DNA of 44,787 nucleotides from Bacteroidota bacterium (GTDB taxonomy: Bacteria > Bacteroidota > Bacteroidia > Bacteroidales > JAAUTT01): positions 1-44,787 of the forward strand of contig JAIFLU010000282.1 of NCBI GenBank assembly GCA_020048915.1, read 5' to 3'. Positions 21,487-28,714 of the stretch are shown here, in pieces (the stretch's first letter is position 1; each line of letters starts with the position of its first letter). Both the position numbers and the translations under genes were made by a program. Below the pieces are notes generated by a model. It saw only the letters and a list, made by a program, of their open reading frames with translations, was not told the DNA's origin and did not search any database.

Positions 21487-21517
21487 CACAAAACCTGCTC
21501 GTTGGGCAGGTTTTGTG
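21487..21517 (-). terminator. Terminator of the small secreted protein gene
   Basis: Twelve-base arms CACAAAACCTGC and GCAGGTTTTGTG enclose a 7-base loop. On the minus strand the stem follows the stop at 21538 and is followed by ATTTTTAACC. Confidence 0.75.
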
Positions 21518-21537
21518 TAAATTAAACAATAATTCAA

Positions 21538-22077
21538 TTATTCTTTATCGTATACCAAAGTTGCTTTAAACTCACCACGGGGCGACGAGGAAGTGCTTTC
21601 AACGGTGATTGTATTATCAGTACTAGGTTTATAAATTTCTGTCGACTTGATTTCCATAGTACTTCCATCTCTTTCGAAAATTGTGATGGAATTAATGGTT
21701 AATATCTTTCCGTCGGCAGACCAGGAAGCTGTTGACTTCCGTTGACGGTTGTTTGAAGAATTATCGGTTTCCTTTCCATCGAAAGTTACTTTTTCGGTAT
21801 TGGTAAATTCCTCACCCGATTGTCTAACTGATGTTTTATCAATCGAAAGCATGGTAGCGTCCTGGGTTATCTTCATTTTGGTTGCAGCCATCCGTCCACG
21901 TCCCTCACCCAATTGACCTTTACTTTCATTAAACTTCCAGGAGCCCGAAAAATCGGTTTTCTTATCCTGAGCACTTACAATTGCCGAAGACAAAAGAAAT
22001 AATACTACAAGACAAAGAGTTGAAATGTTAAAATTCACTTTAAAAGATTTGTCATTTGCGTTTAATTTTGTTTTCAT
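21538..22077 (-). CDS. Small secreted beta-rich protein of unknown function
   Basis: A 179-residue protein with a signal peptide-like hydrophobic stretch (about residues 17-35, ending VSAQ). The mature part is rich in alternating hydrophobic residues with Ser, Thr and Lys. It starts FSGSWKFNESKGQ, a pattern reminiscent of small lipocalin-like beta barrels of Bacteroidota. No catalytic motif was recognised. It is a single gene with its own terminator. It may bind a small ligand in the periplasm, but this is only a structural guess. Confidence 0.6.
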   Translation of the reverse strand: MKTKLNANDKSFKVNFNISTLCLVVLFLLSSAIVSAQDKKTDFSGSWKFNESKGQLGEGRGRMAATKMKITQDATMLSIDKTSVRQSGEEFTNTEKVTFDGKETDNSSNNRQRKSTASWSADGKILTINSITIFERDGSTMEIKSTEIYKPSTDNTITVESTSSSPRGEFKATLVYDKE

Positions 22078-22233
22078 AGGAGGAAAATTATTGGTTAATA
22101 TTAAGAGGTAAGGATACTTATACTTTTAAAGTCCTTCCTGGTTAGTAACACAATTTTCAATTTACTTGTGGTTCGTACTTAAATAAATTAATAAATAAAT
22201 ATAAATCATTAATTATCAAATCCTCCTAAAATA

Positions 22234-22281
22234 TTTAACAACATTTTCCTGGAGTTGATCTTCCATGAAAATGTTGTTAAA
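22234..22281 (-). terminator. Terminator-like hairpin after the corrinoid protein gene
   Basis: Perfect 15-base arms TTTAACAACATTTTC and GAAAATGTTGTTAAA flank an 18-base loop that can extend the stem by TGGA/TCCA. It lies 16 bases beyond the corrinoid protein stop. The T-tract is weak (AAATATTTTAG on the minus strand). Confidence 0.6.
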
Positions 22282-22296
22282 TTAAAACAACTGTAT

Positions 22297-22965
22297 TTAA
22301 GCAACTAACTTATTAAGATATTCAACCACTCCCTGAGGGTCGGGAGAATAATGATCAGCTCCAATCTTCAGGCAAAAATCCAGGTTTACAGGCGCACCAC
22401 CTACGCATATTTTAACATCAGGAGCTTGATCCCTAATATCTTTTACAATTTTTTCCATGTTCACCATCGTGGTGGTCAACAAGGCCGAAAGAGCTACAGC
22501 ACTTGCTTTGGTCGACAAAATATGTTCAATAAACTTTTCAGATTTAACATCCACTCCAAGGTCGATTACTTCCCATCCGCTTCCTTCAACCATCATGGCA
22601 ACTAAGTTTTTCCCAATATCGTGAAGGTCACCTGCAACGGTGCCAATAATAAATTTACCTTTTCGTACCACTTCTCCCGAAGTAAAAAAAGGTTTTAAAT
22701 GCTGCATACCGGTACTCATAGCTTTTGCCGACATTAACATTTGAGGAACAAAAACTTTATTTTCGGAGAATTTTTTCCCTATCCTATCCATCCCTAATAC
22801 AAATCCTTTATTTAGGATTTCAACAGGAGGGATACCTTGCTCCAGTGCAAGTTTTGTTAGTTCATCTGCTCCATCTTGACCTTTCATGTCGGGTGGATAA
22901 GGCGACACCTTATTAATTTTACCAAATTCTACACAATAAGCAATTTTTTCAAGTATATTTTCCAT
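22297..22965 (-). CDS. Corrinoid (B12)-binding methyltransferase protein, MtaC/MtbC-like
   Basis: A 222-residue two-domain corrinoid shuttle protein. Residues 1 to about 90 form the helical cap domain (KVFVPQMLMSAKAMSTGM is typical). Residues from about 95 form the Rossmann B12-binding domain with the DxHxxG motif in GDLHDIGKNLV, whose His is the lower cobalt ligand. The SALLTTTMVNM block and the GGAPV block near the end also match. Such proteins carry a methyl group between a substrate-specific methyltransferase and an acceptor enzyme. The gene starts 3 bases after the URO-D-family gene, so the two are one transcript. The partner that loads the methyl group is not in the window. Confidence 0.9.
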   Translation of the reverse strand: MENILEKIAYCVEFGKINKVSPYPPDMKGQDGADELTKLALEQGIPPVEILNKGFVLGMDRIGKKFSENKVFVPQMLMSAKAMSTGMQHLKPFFTSGEVVRKGKFIIGTVAGDLHDIGKNLVAMMVEGSGWEVIDLGVDVKSEKFIEHILSTKASAVALSALLTTTMVNMEKIVKDIRDQAPDVKICVGGAPVNLDFCLKIGADHYSPDPQGVVEYLNKLVA

Positions 22966-22968
22966 TTT

Positions 22969-24006
22969 TCAATATGTTAGGGAGTTTTTAAGTAGTTTAT
23001 TTTTATTAAATTTTTCTATAGTTTCAAAAAACACAATTATGTTATCCACAGGAACCCCCGGAGGAGTATCACACCCTGAAGATAGTACAAAATTAGGATA
23101 TTCTTCTGTAGCTGCCAACAATTGATTCGTCAGTAAATTCATTTCTTTTGTTGTAGCCATTTTAAATACACTCACCGGATCCAAGTTTCCCATAACAAGA
23201 ATTTCAGGAGGAACTTCTTTAAGCACCTGAATTATATCAATCTTGTTACCAAAATGCAAGCCAAAAGCTCCCGTATTAATCATCGATTGTGTTAAATGCC
23301 CAGTGTTGCCGCAGTTATGAAGGATAAACAAAAATTGATCATCCTGAACAGCCTCTACAACGCGCTTTACATAAACTGAAGAAAACTGATCGCACATAGA
23401 TTCATCAAGCAAACCGGCTGCAGGTTCGGCCATTATTATGCCATTTATTCCGGTCTTTTTCATCTCAATCGCATACGATATGAGAAATTGAGTACACTTT
23501 TCTAATAGTAGGGTTATTGTTTCGGGCTCAATAAAAGCAGCTGTCATTATCTCGGTCATATCAAATAGCCGTCCGGCCAATGAAAATGGACCTATACACC
23601 CGCCAAGCACAGGCCGGTCGTGAATATTCTCTGCCGCCAAACGTGATGCTTTTAAGTATTCTGAAACCCTTCCTGACTGTATATTTGGAATTTTAAGATT
23701 AGCCACCGAATCGAAATCCGAAACAAGTCTATCTGAAACTGCAGGCACCTCATGTTCTCCAAAAATAATTTTACAACCAAAAGCCTCGGCTTCAACAGTT
23801 AAATCCATAATTATGGTAGATGCAGCGGTTGGAAAACTATCTGCCAATGCCTTAATAGCAAGGTAATGTAATTCCCCATTCTTTACAGCATCAATTACTC
23901 TTTTCCCTGTCAGTTCAATACCGGGATGAGTCATTATTGGCATTGCCACACGCTTTTTGCCTTGAATCAGCGCATCTTTCCATTGCTTCATATTTATTTT
24001 TACCAT
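22969..24006 (-). CDS. Uroporphyrinogen decarboxylase-family methyltransferase, MtaA/MtbA-like
   Basis: A 345-residue TIM-barrel protein of the URO-D superfamily. The zinc ligand pattern of the methylcobamide methyltransferase branch is visible as HNCGNTG (His and Cys, about residues 239-241) and a Cys in SSGCDTPPG (about 315). The MGNLDPV and GPFSLAG blocks are also typical. In methanogens, MtaA/MtbA move methyl from the corrinoid protein to coenzyme M; Bacteroidota are not known to use coenzyme M, so the acceptor is unknown. True haem-pathway HemE is unlikely given the zinc motif and the corrinoid partner. The divergent LacI gene suggests induction by a carbohydrate-like effector. Confidence 0.88.
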   Translation of the reverse strand: MVKINMKQWKDALIQGKKRVAMPIMTHPGIELTGKRVIDAVKNGELHYLAIKALADSFPTAASTIIMDLTVEAEAFGCKIIFGEHEVPAVSDRLVSDFDSVANLKIPNIQSGRVSEYLKASRLAAENIHDRPVLGGCIGPFSLAGRLFDMTEIMTAAFIEPETITLLLEKCTQFLISYAIEMKKTGINGIIMAEPAAGLLDESMCDQFSSVYVKRVVEAVQDDQFLFILHNCGNTGHLTQSMINTGAFGLHFGNKIDIIQVLKEVPPEILVMGNLDPVSVFKMATTKEMNLLTNQLLAATEEYPNFVLSSGCDTPPGVPVDNIIVFFETIEKFNKNKLLKNSLTY

Positions 24007-24070
24007 TCCTTCTATTCTTTATTTAGGTAACTCTAATGCATTATTCAATGGGCATCTCTGCCTGCAAACA

Positions 24071-24078
24071 AAATTAAT
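24071..24078 (-). promoter_or_regulatory. Possible -7 element of the corrinoid methyl-transfer operon
   Basis: The minus strand reads TAATTTTG, matching TAnnTTTG, 65 bases before the URO-D-family start codon. No -33 box is evident. Confidence 0.35.
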
Positions 24079-24102
24079 TGAATATTCTATTGAATATTAG
24101 TA

Positions 24103-24110
24103 CTTTTGCC
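24103..24110 (+). promoter_or_regulatory. -7 element of the first LacI-family gene
   Basis: TACTTTTG matches TAnnTTTG and would start transcription near 24117, giving a leader of about 100 bases that contains the 34-bp palindrome. Confidence 0.5.
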
Positions 24111-24126
24111 TTCACTCGAAACCTTT

Positions 24127-24160
24127 TTCATGCAAAGGTTTCCGGTAACCTTTGCATGAA
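24127..24160. promoter_or_regulatory. 34-bp palindrome in the LacI/methyltransferase divergent region
   Basis: Perfect 14-base arms TTCATGCAAAGGTT and AACCTTTGCATGAA flank TCCGGT. The CCGG centre resembles LacI-family operators, and it begins about 10 bases after the predicted LacI start point. It has no T-tract, so it is not a terminator. It could be an autoregulatory operator or an mRNA hairpin. Confidence 0.5.
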
Positions 24161-24216
24161 TCAAACATGCTGTAAAACATAATTTATTTATATCTATACC
24201 TGCATATTGCCAAAGA

Positions 24217-25248
24217 ATGAAAAAAAATCAAGCCTCATTAAAAGATATAGCCAAAGCATTAAATCTATCGATTTCTACTGTTTCGAGAGCATTGCGCGAC
24301 ACAGGCGAAATACATCCTGAAACGCAGAAAATAGTTTTAGAATTAGCCGAAAAACTTCAATACAAACCGAACCCTTTGGCAATGGGATTGCTTAAAAACC
24401 GAACACATACAATTGGTGTTATAATTCCTGAAATTGAGAATTCGTATTTCTCAAATATCCTTAGGGGAATTGATAAAATAGCGGATGAAAATGGTTTCCG
24501 CCTGATTACTAGTTACACAAACGAATCGCAAAAAGCAGAAGTTAGGGCAGTAAATGATCTGCTTTGTTCTCGGGTTGATGGGATAATAGCTTGTCCAGCC
24601 AATGAATTAACTGACTATGTCCACTTTCAAAATCTTGTTGACGATGAATTCCCTATTGTTCATATCGATAGGGACTGCCCAGAACTTATTACCACAAAAA
24701 TTTTAACCAATAATTTTACTTCGGCTCTAATAATGGTCGATTACCTTGTAGAAGCAGGTTGCAGGCGAATAGCGCTTATCACAAATCTGGAACCATTATC
24801 GGTTGGCAGGCAGCGATATGATGGATATCAGGAGGCTTTGCGCAAACACCAAATTCCTTTTGACAGAAAATTAATTATTCATGGAAACTTAGGCATTACA
24901 ACTTCCATAGAAGCAGCAAAAAACCTATTGGAATTAGACCCTTTACCCGATGCAATTATTTGTAATAACGATACTGTTGCTATGGCCACCATGAAAGTTT
25001 TAAAAGACAATGGACTGAAGATTCCAGAAGATATTTCTGTAATTGGGTTCAGCGACGACCATTTTTCTTCATTTTTGGAACCGGCGCTCACAACAGTAAG
25101 CCAACCTGCCTATTTAATTGGAATGAAAGCCATGGAGTTAATTCTTCAAATGTTAAACAACGAAATCCCTATTAATAAAGATATACGGATAGTGCTCGAC
25201 TCAGCAGTAGTAATTCGAAATTCCACCAAAGCATCGCTTATAAAGTAA
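24217..25248 (+). CDS. LacI-family transcriptional regulator (linked to the corrinoid operon)
   Basis: A 343-residue regulator. The N-terminal helix-turn-helix reads SLKDIAKALNLSISTVSRAL (about residues 7-26), and the hinge region is near residues 45-60 (YKPNPLAMGLLKNRTHTIG). It is followed by a periplasmic-binding-protein-like effector domain (IGVIIPEIENSYFSNILRGI, DGIIACPA, CNNDTVAMATMKVL, ISVIGFSDD). It is divergent from the MtaA-like/corrinoid operon, 210 bases apart, so these genes and itself are the likely targets. The effector is unknown, but the family usually senses sugars or their phosphates. Confidence 0.9.
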   Translation: MKKNQASLKDIAKALNLSISTVSRALRDTGEIHPETQKIVLELAEKLQYKPNPLAMGLLKNRTHTIGVIIPEIENSYFSNILRGIDKIADENGFRLITSYTNESQKAEVRAVNDLLCSRVDGIIACPANELTDYVHFQNLVDDEFPIVHIDRDCPELITTKILTNNFTSALIMVDYLVEAGCRRIALITNLEPLSVGRQRYDGYQEALRKHQIPFDRKLIIHGNLGITTSIEAAKNLLELDPLPDAIICNNDTVAMATMKVLKDNGLKIPEDISVIGFSDDHFSSFLEPALTTVSQPAYLIGMKAMELILQMLNNEIPINKDIRIVLDSAVVIRNSTKASLIK

Positions 25249-25472
25249 ATATTGCAGGTCTACATAAAAAAATAAGAATGTAAACAAGAGTTGTACTCGC
25301 ATATTAAAACCATTTATTTATGCTTTATCACGCTTTACTAAAATAGGCAAACAAAAAAATACCGCGAATTAGAAAACATGTATATAATTGTATAATAAAA
25401 ATTTGCACCTAATTCACTTTCGAAAAACAAATAATATGATAAATATCTTTGGTTATTTGAATTCTAAATAAC
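25249..25472. other. Intergenic stretch without recognised gene
   Basis: AT-rich sequence following the LacI gene. I see no gene, terminator hairpin or clear repeat until the promoter-terminator pair starting at 25448. Confidence 0.4.
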
Positions 25473-25486
25473 TATATTCGCATCTT

Positions 25487-25560
25487 AAATTCAAGTAATA
25501 ATCAATTTGGATTTGTTGGTTAGTAAAAGGCCTGGTCGAGATGACACGGCCTTTTTTTAT
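25487..25560 (+). ncRNA. Candidate short transcript with promoter and terminator
   Basis: A promoter-like pair (TTTG at 25448-25451, 21-base spacer, TATATTCG at 25473-25480, one mismatch to TAnnTTTG) precedes a strong terminator. About 70 bases would be transcribed, with no meaningful open frame. It could be a small RNA or an early-terminated leader of the Gfo/Idh gene 260 bases downstream. The terminator could equally just belong to the LacI gene. Confidence 0.25.
25525..25558 (+). terminator. Intrinsic terminator
   Basis: Arms AAAAGGCC and GGCCTTTT (loop 15 bases, with an inner GTC/GAC pair) run into seven T. It lies 277 bases after the LacI stop and 260 bases before the next gene. Confidence 0.8.
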
Positions 25561-25818
25561 TTACCGTTTGGATTTAAATAAAGGAACTCATGCACTAACA
25601 ATTGAAACCTCATTTTATTAAATTAAAAGCTTCACCCCTATTTCTGAAATAAACAATAAAACTTATAGAATTGTAGTATCTAAAGAAAAAATGAAGAACT
25701 ATATCTGTTCTTTTATAAATACTTTTTTATACTTTTCAATTTTAAAAGATACCTACTAAATACATTCCTAATAAAGTTAGAAAAGAGATAATTATCCAAT
25801 AACTAAACTGCAAAAACA

Positions 25819-27258
25819 ATGAATCAAAATGACTCGTCCAGACGTCTGTTTCTGAAAAAGACTCTTTCGTTAACTGCCCTTGCAGCCACCCCTTCCATTT
25901 TCCCGCAATGGTTGCATGGCTCTGAAATTCCTGCAATAAATCTTGCAGCCCCCGGAGAAAGGGTTAATCTTGCCTGTTGCGGAATTGGTAACCGGGGCGG
26001 AGAAATTATTGAAGCCTTATACAATACAGGTTTGGCAAACATTGTAGCACTTTGCGATGTAGATATGGGTGCTCCCCATACGCTAAAAACGCTGCAAAAA
26101 TTCCCGGATGTTCCTCGGTTTAGAGATTTCAGGGTGATGTTTGATAAGATGGGAAATCAAATTGAAGCAATTTCCGTGGGCGTACCCGACCATTCTCACT
26201 TTCCTATCTCCATGTTAGCCATGAGCTTAGGAAAGCATGTTTATGTTGAAAAACCAATGGCCCGTACTTTTAATGAAGTAGAGCTAATGATGAGTGCCGC
26301 CAAAAAATACAAAGTGGTGACCCAAATGGGCAACCAGGGTCATTCGGAGGCAAATTACTTCCAGTTTAAAGCCTATGTAGATGCTGGTATCATTAAAGAT
26401 GTTACTGCTATCACTGCTCACATGAACAGTGCCCGTCGCTGGCACGGATGGGACCCTAACATTACAAAATTTCCAGATGCACAGCCTATACCGGAAACCC
26501 TGGATTGGGACACATGGCATTCGGCAGCCGCATTGCACGAATACAATAAAGATTTTATTAACGGCCAATGGCGCTGCTGGTACGATTTCGGCATGGGAGC
26601 TTTGGGCGATTGGGGAGCTCACCTTATTGATACAGCACACGAATTTCTTCAACTTGGTTTACCCACGCAGGTGGAAGCGGTGAAGCTCGAAGGCCATAAC
26701 AAATTTTTCTTCCCGATGTCCTCCACTATTTCGTTTAAATTTCCAAAGAGAGGAAAAATGCCACCACTTGAAATTACCTGGTACGACGGTGTGAATAATA
26801 TTCCCCAGGTTCCCAATGGTTATGGCGTTACAGAACTTGACCCCAATATTCCCCCTGCCAGCAACGGAAAAATTCAACCAGCTAAATTGAACCCCGGAAA
26901 AATTATTTATGGGAAAGATTTAACATTCAAAGGTGGTTCTCATGGAAGCACCCTTTCGATAATCCCTTCGGAAAAAGCATTGGAAATGCAATCGAAACTC
27001 CCCGCAGTACCGGTTAGTCCTTCGAATCACTTTGCGAACTTCCTTAAAGCCTGCAAAGGCCAGGAAAAATGTCGTTCACCTTTCGAAGTAGCGGGTCCGT
27101 TAAGTCAGGTTTTCAACCTTGGTGTTTTGGCTCAGCAGTTAAATGCCAAACTGGTTTTCGATCGTAAAACCAAACAAATAACGAACAACAAACTGGCAAA
27201 TCAGTTACTAGTCGGCACTCCTCCCCGTAAGGGATGGGAACAGTATTACAAACTGTGA
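25819..27258 (+). CDS. Exported (Tat) Gfo/Idh/MocA-family oxidoreductase
   Basis: A 479-residue NAD(P)-dependent oxidoreductase carrying a twin-arginine signal (SRRLFLKK at about residues 7-14, then a hydrophobic stretch), so it is probably exported folded with its cofactor. The Rossmann motif is CCGIGNRGGE near residue 54 and the lysine motif is VEKPMAR near residue 143. The GNQGHSE and ARRWHGWDPN blocks are typical of the large Bacteroidota Gfo/Idh proteins. The following gene encodes an exported sugar isomerase-like protein, a pairing seen with pathways that oxidise glycosides to 3-keto sugars. The substrate is unknown. A large palindrome separates the two genes. Confidence 0.88.
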   Translation: MNQNDSSRRLFLKKTLSLTALAATPSIFPQWLHGSEIPAINLAAPGERVNLACCGIGNRGGEIIEALYNTGLANIVALCDVDMGAPHTLKTLQKFPDVPRFRDFRVMFDKMGNQIEAISVGVPDHSHFPISMLAMSLGKHVYVEKPMARTFNEVELMMSAAKKYKVVTQMGNQGHSEANYFQFKAYVDAGIIKDVTAITAHMNSARRWHGWDPNITKFPDAQPIPETLDWDTWHSAAALHEYNKDFINGQWRCWYDFGMGALGDWGAHLIDTAHEFLQLGLPTQVEAVKLEGHNKFFFPMSSTISFKFPKRGKMPPLEITWYDGVNNIPQVPNGYGVTELDPNIPPASNGKIQPAKLNPGKIIYGKDLTFKGGSHGSTLSIIPSEKALEMQSKLPAVPVSPSNHFANFLKACKGQEKCRSPFEVAGPLSQVFNLGVLAQQLNAKLVFDRKTKQITNNKLANQLLVGTPPRKGWEQYYKL

Positions 27259-27273
27259 GATTAATATTAAACT

Positions 27274-27317
27274 TTACTAAATTCTGCCAGGTTTAAAAAC
27301 CTGGCAGAATTTAGTAA
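27274..27317. repeat. 44-bp near-perfect palindrome
   Basis: The arms TTACTAAATTCTGCCAGGTTT and its exact complement (21 bases each) meet around AA. It sits in the 101-base gap between the exported oxidoreductase and isomerase-like genes. There is no T-tract. It may be a processing or stability hairpin in the operon mRNA, or a copy of a dispersed palindromic repeat; only one copy is in this window. Confidence 0.75.
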
Positions 27318-27359
27318 TACGATTATCATCTGTTAATTAAATTATATACCTATTAATAT

Positions 27360-28193
27360 ATGAAAAAGAATTTATTTCTATTACTTTTTGGGTTGATAGC
27401 TACGTTTGCTGCAACTGCGCAAGACCCTCAATCCAATCCAAAACCGGCAGTCGAAACCGGCGAAAAATTCAAACTTGGCATGGCGGGTTATACGTTTGTG
27501 AAGTTCGATTTGGATAAAGCCCTGGCTACACTCCAAAGAGCCGATGTTCATTATCTGTGCATTAAGGATTTCCATCTTCCGCTTACCAGTACCGATGAAC
27601 AAATTGCAGCTTTCAAAGCCAAACTCCAGGAAAAAGCAGTTACCGGATATGCGGTAGGGCCTATTTACATGAAGTCGAAGGAAGAGATTGACCGTGCTTT
27701 TGAGTATGCTAAACGAGTTGGGGTGAAACTAATTGTGGCAGTGCCAAATTATGAACTACTACCTTATGTGGATAGCAAAGTGAAAGAATATGACTTTAAA
27801 GTGGCAATACATTTGCATGGTCCCGATATGCCGCTTTATCCGGATGCTGAGGATGTATGGAACCACGTAAAAGATCTCGATCCCCGAATTGGTATGTGCC
27901 TGGACATTGGTCACGATACCCGCAATGGCAAAGATCCTGTTGCTGATCTTAAGAAATATCAGTCGCGCGTTTTCGATATCCACATTAAAGATGTTACCGG
28001 AACAACCAAAGCAGGCAAATCGCTCGAAATTGGTCGCGGAGTAATTAACTTCCCGGCATTTGTAAAAATGTTACGGGAAGTAGGATATACCGGAGTTTGC
28101 AGCCTGGAGCACGAACGGGATATGACCGATCCGTTTATGGGAATAGCTGAATCAATTGGATATTTCAGAGGAATTATTGTGGCAACGAAGTAG
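27360..28193 (+). CDS. Exported sugar phosphate isomerase/epimerase-like TIM-barrel protein
   Basis: A 277-residue protein with a signal peptide (residues 1 to about 20, ending ATAQ), followed by a xylose-isomerase-like TIM barrel. Metal-ligand-type residues are visible in VAIHLHGPD, GMCLDIGHD, FDIHIKD and GVCSLEHERD. Family members isomerise or epimerise sugars, or act as lyases on keto sugars. Export and pairing with a Tat-exported oxidoreductase suggest periplasmic conversion of an oxidised sugar or glycoside. The operon ends at the hairpin at 28235. Confidence 0.85.
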   Translation: MKKNLFLLLFGLIATFAATAQDPQSNPKPAVETGEKFKLGMAGYTFVKFDLDKALATLQRADVHYLCIKDFHLPLTSTDEQIAAFKAKLQEKAVTGYAVGPIYMKSKEEIDRAFEYAKRVGVKLIVAVPNYELLPYVDSKVKEYDFKVAIHLHGPDMPLYPDAEDVWNHVKDLDPRIGMCLDIGHDTRNGKDPVADLKKYQSRVFDIHIKDVTGTTKAGKSLEIGRGVINFPAFVKMLREVGYTGVCSLEHERDMTDPFMGIAESIGYFRGIIVATK

Positions 28194-28234
28194 CAGAATT
28201 AATAACTTAACGCATAAGTTGCGAAGTAAAAAAC

Positions 28235-28270
28235 TAAACCCCTTGTAAAATAATATTTACAAGGGGTTTA
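28235..28270 (+). terminator. Terminator of the oxidoreductase/isomerase pair
   Basis: Perfect 15-base arms TAAACCCCTTGTAAA and TTTACAAGGGGTTTA enclose a 6-base loop, followed by ATTTTATG. The weak T-tract lowers certainty. Confidence 0.65.
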
Positions 28271-28366
28271 ATTTTATGTGATCCATATGGTACAAAACAC
28301 GAACCATTAAATGAAGGATTTGAAGCTTTTAAGTGATGTATTTGCTGCATACGATTTCTTTACATG

Positions 28367-28397
28367 TTGTTTATAATATACATTTAACTTACTTTTG
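28367..28397 (+). promoter_or_regulatory. hipBA promoter
   Basis: TTG at 28367-28369, a 20-base spacer and TACTTTTG at 28390-28397 match the Bacteroidota promoter pattern. The ATG lies 20 bases downstream, so the leader is short. Confidence 0.65.
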
Positions 28398-28410
28398 TTG
28401 ATAATAAACA
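28368..28410. promoter_or_regulatory. Candidate HipB operator pair
   Basis: TGTTTATAAT at 28368-28377 and ATAATAAACA at 28401-28410 are inverted copies (9 of 10 match). One overlaps the -33 box and the other the start point, bracketing the hipBA promoter. This geometry fits autorepression by HipB; binding is inferred. Confidence 0.4.
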
Positions 28411-28417
28411 TCAAATC

Positions 28418-28711
28418 ATGCAATCAAAAAAACAAATATTGCTCCCAAAGTTTCAAAAGATATTTGGACAAATGGGTGAAAATATTAAGTTGGCAAGAAA
28501 AAGACGTAGCCTGACGACCATACAAGTGGCGGAACGGGCAGGCATTGACCGGTCTACACTATACCATATTGAAAAAGGAATTCCCAGTGTTTCTATTGGT
28601 GCTTATTTTAATGTGCTTAGGGTATTAGGGCTTCAGGATGACTTTTTGAAGTTGGCTGCCGACGATGAATTTGGAAGAAGATTGCAAGATTTAAAATTGA
28701 TTGGGAAATAA
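28418..28711 (+). CDS. hipB: XRE-family antitoxin HipB
   Basis: A 97-residue protein with a Cro/CI-type helix-turn-helix at about residues 20-75 (IKLARKRRSLTTIQVAERAGIDRSTLYHIEKG). It is 3 bases upstream of the HipA-type kinase gene, the standard antitoxin-toxin order. It should neutralise HipA and repress the operon. It is slightly longer than E. coli HipB, with a short C-terminal tail. Confidence 0.9.
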   Translation: MQSKKQILLPKFQKIFGQMGENIKLARKRRSLTTIQVAERAGIDRSTLYHIEKGIPSVSIGAYFNVLRVLGLQDDFLKLAADDEFGRRLQDLKLIGK

Positions 28712-28714
28712 ACC

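Noticed and set aside
22969..24006. The URO-D family gene as haem-pathway hemE
   Set aside because: The His/Cys/Cys zinc pattern, the co-transcribed corrinoid protein and the LacI neighbour point to methyl transfer rather than porphyrin decarboxylation.
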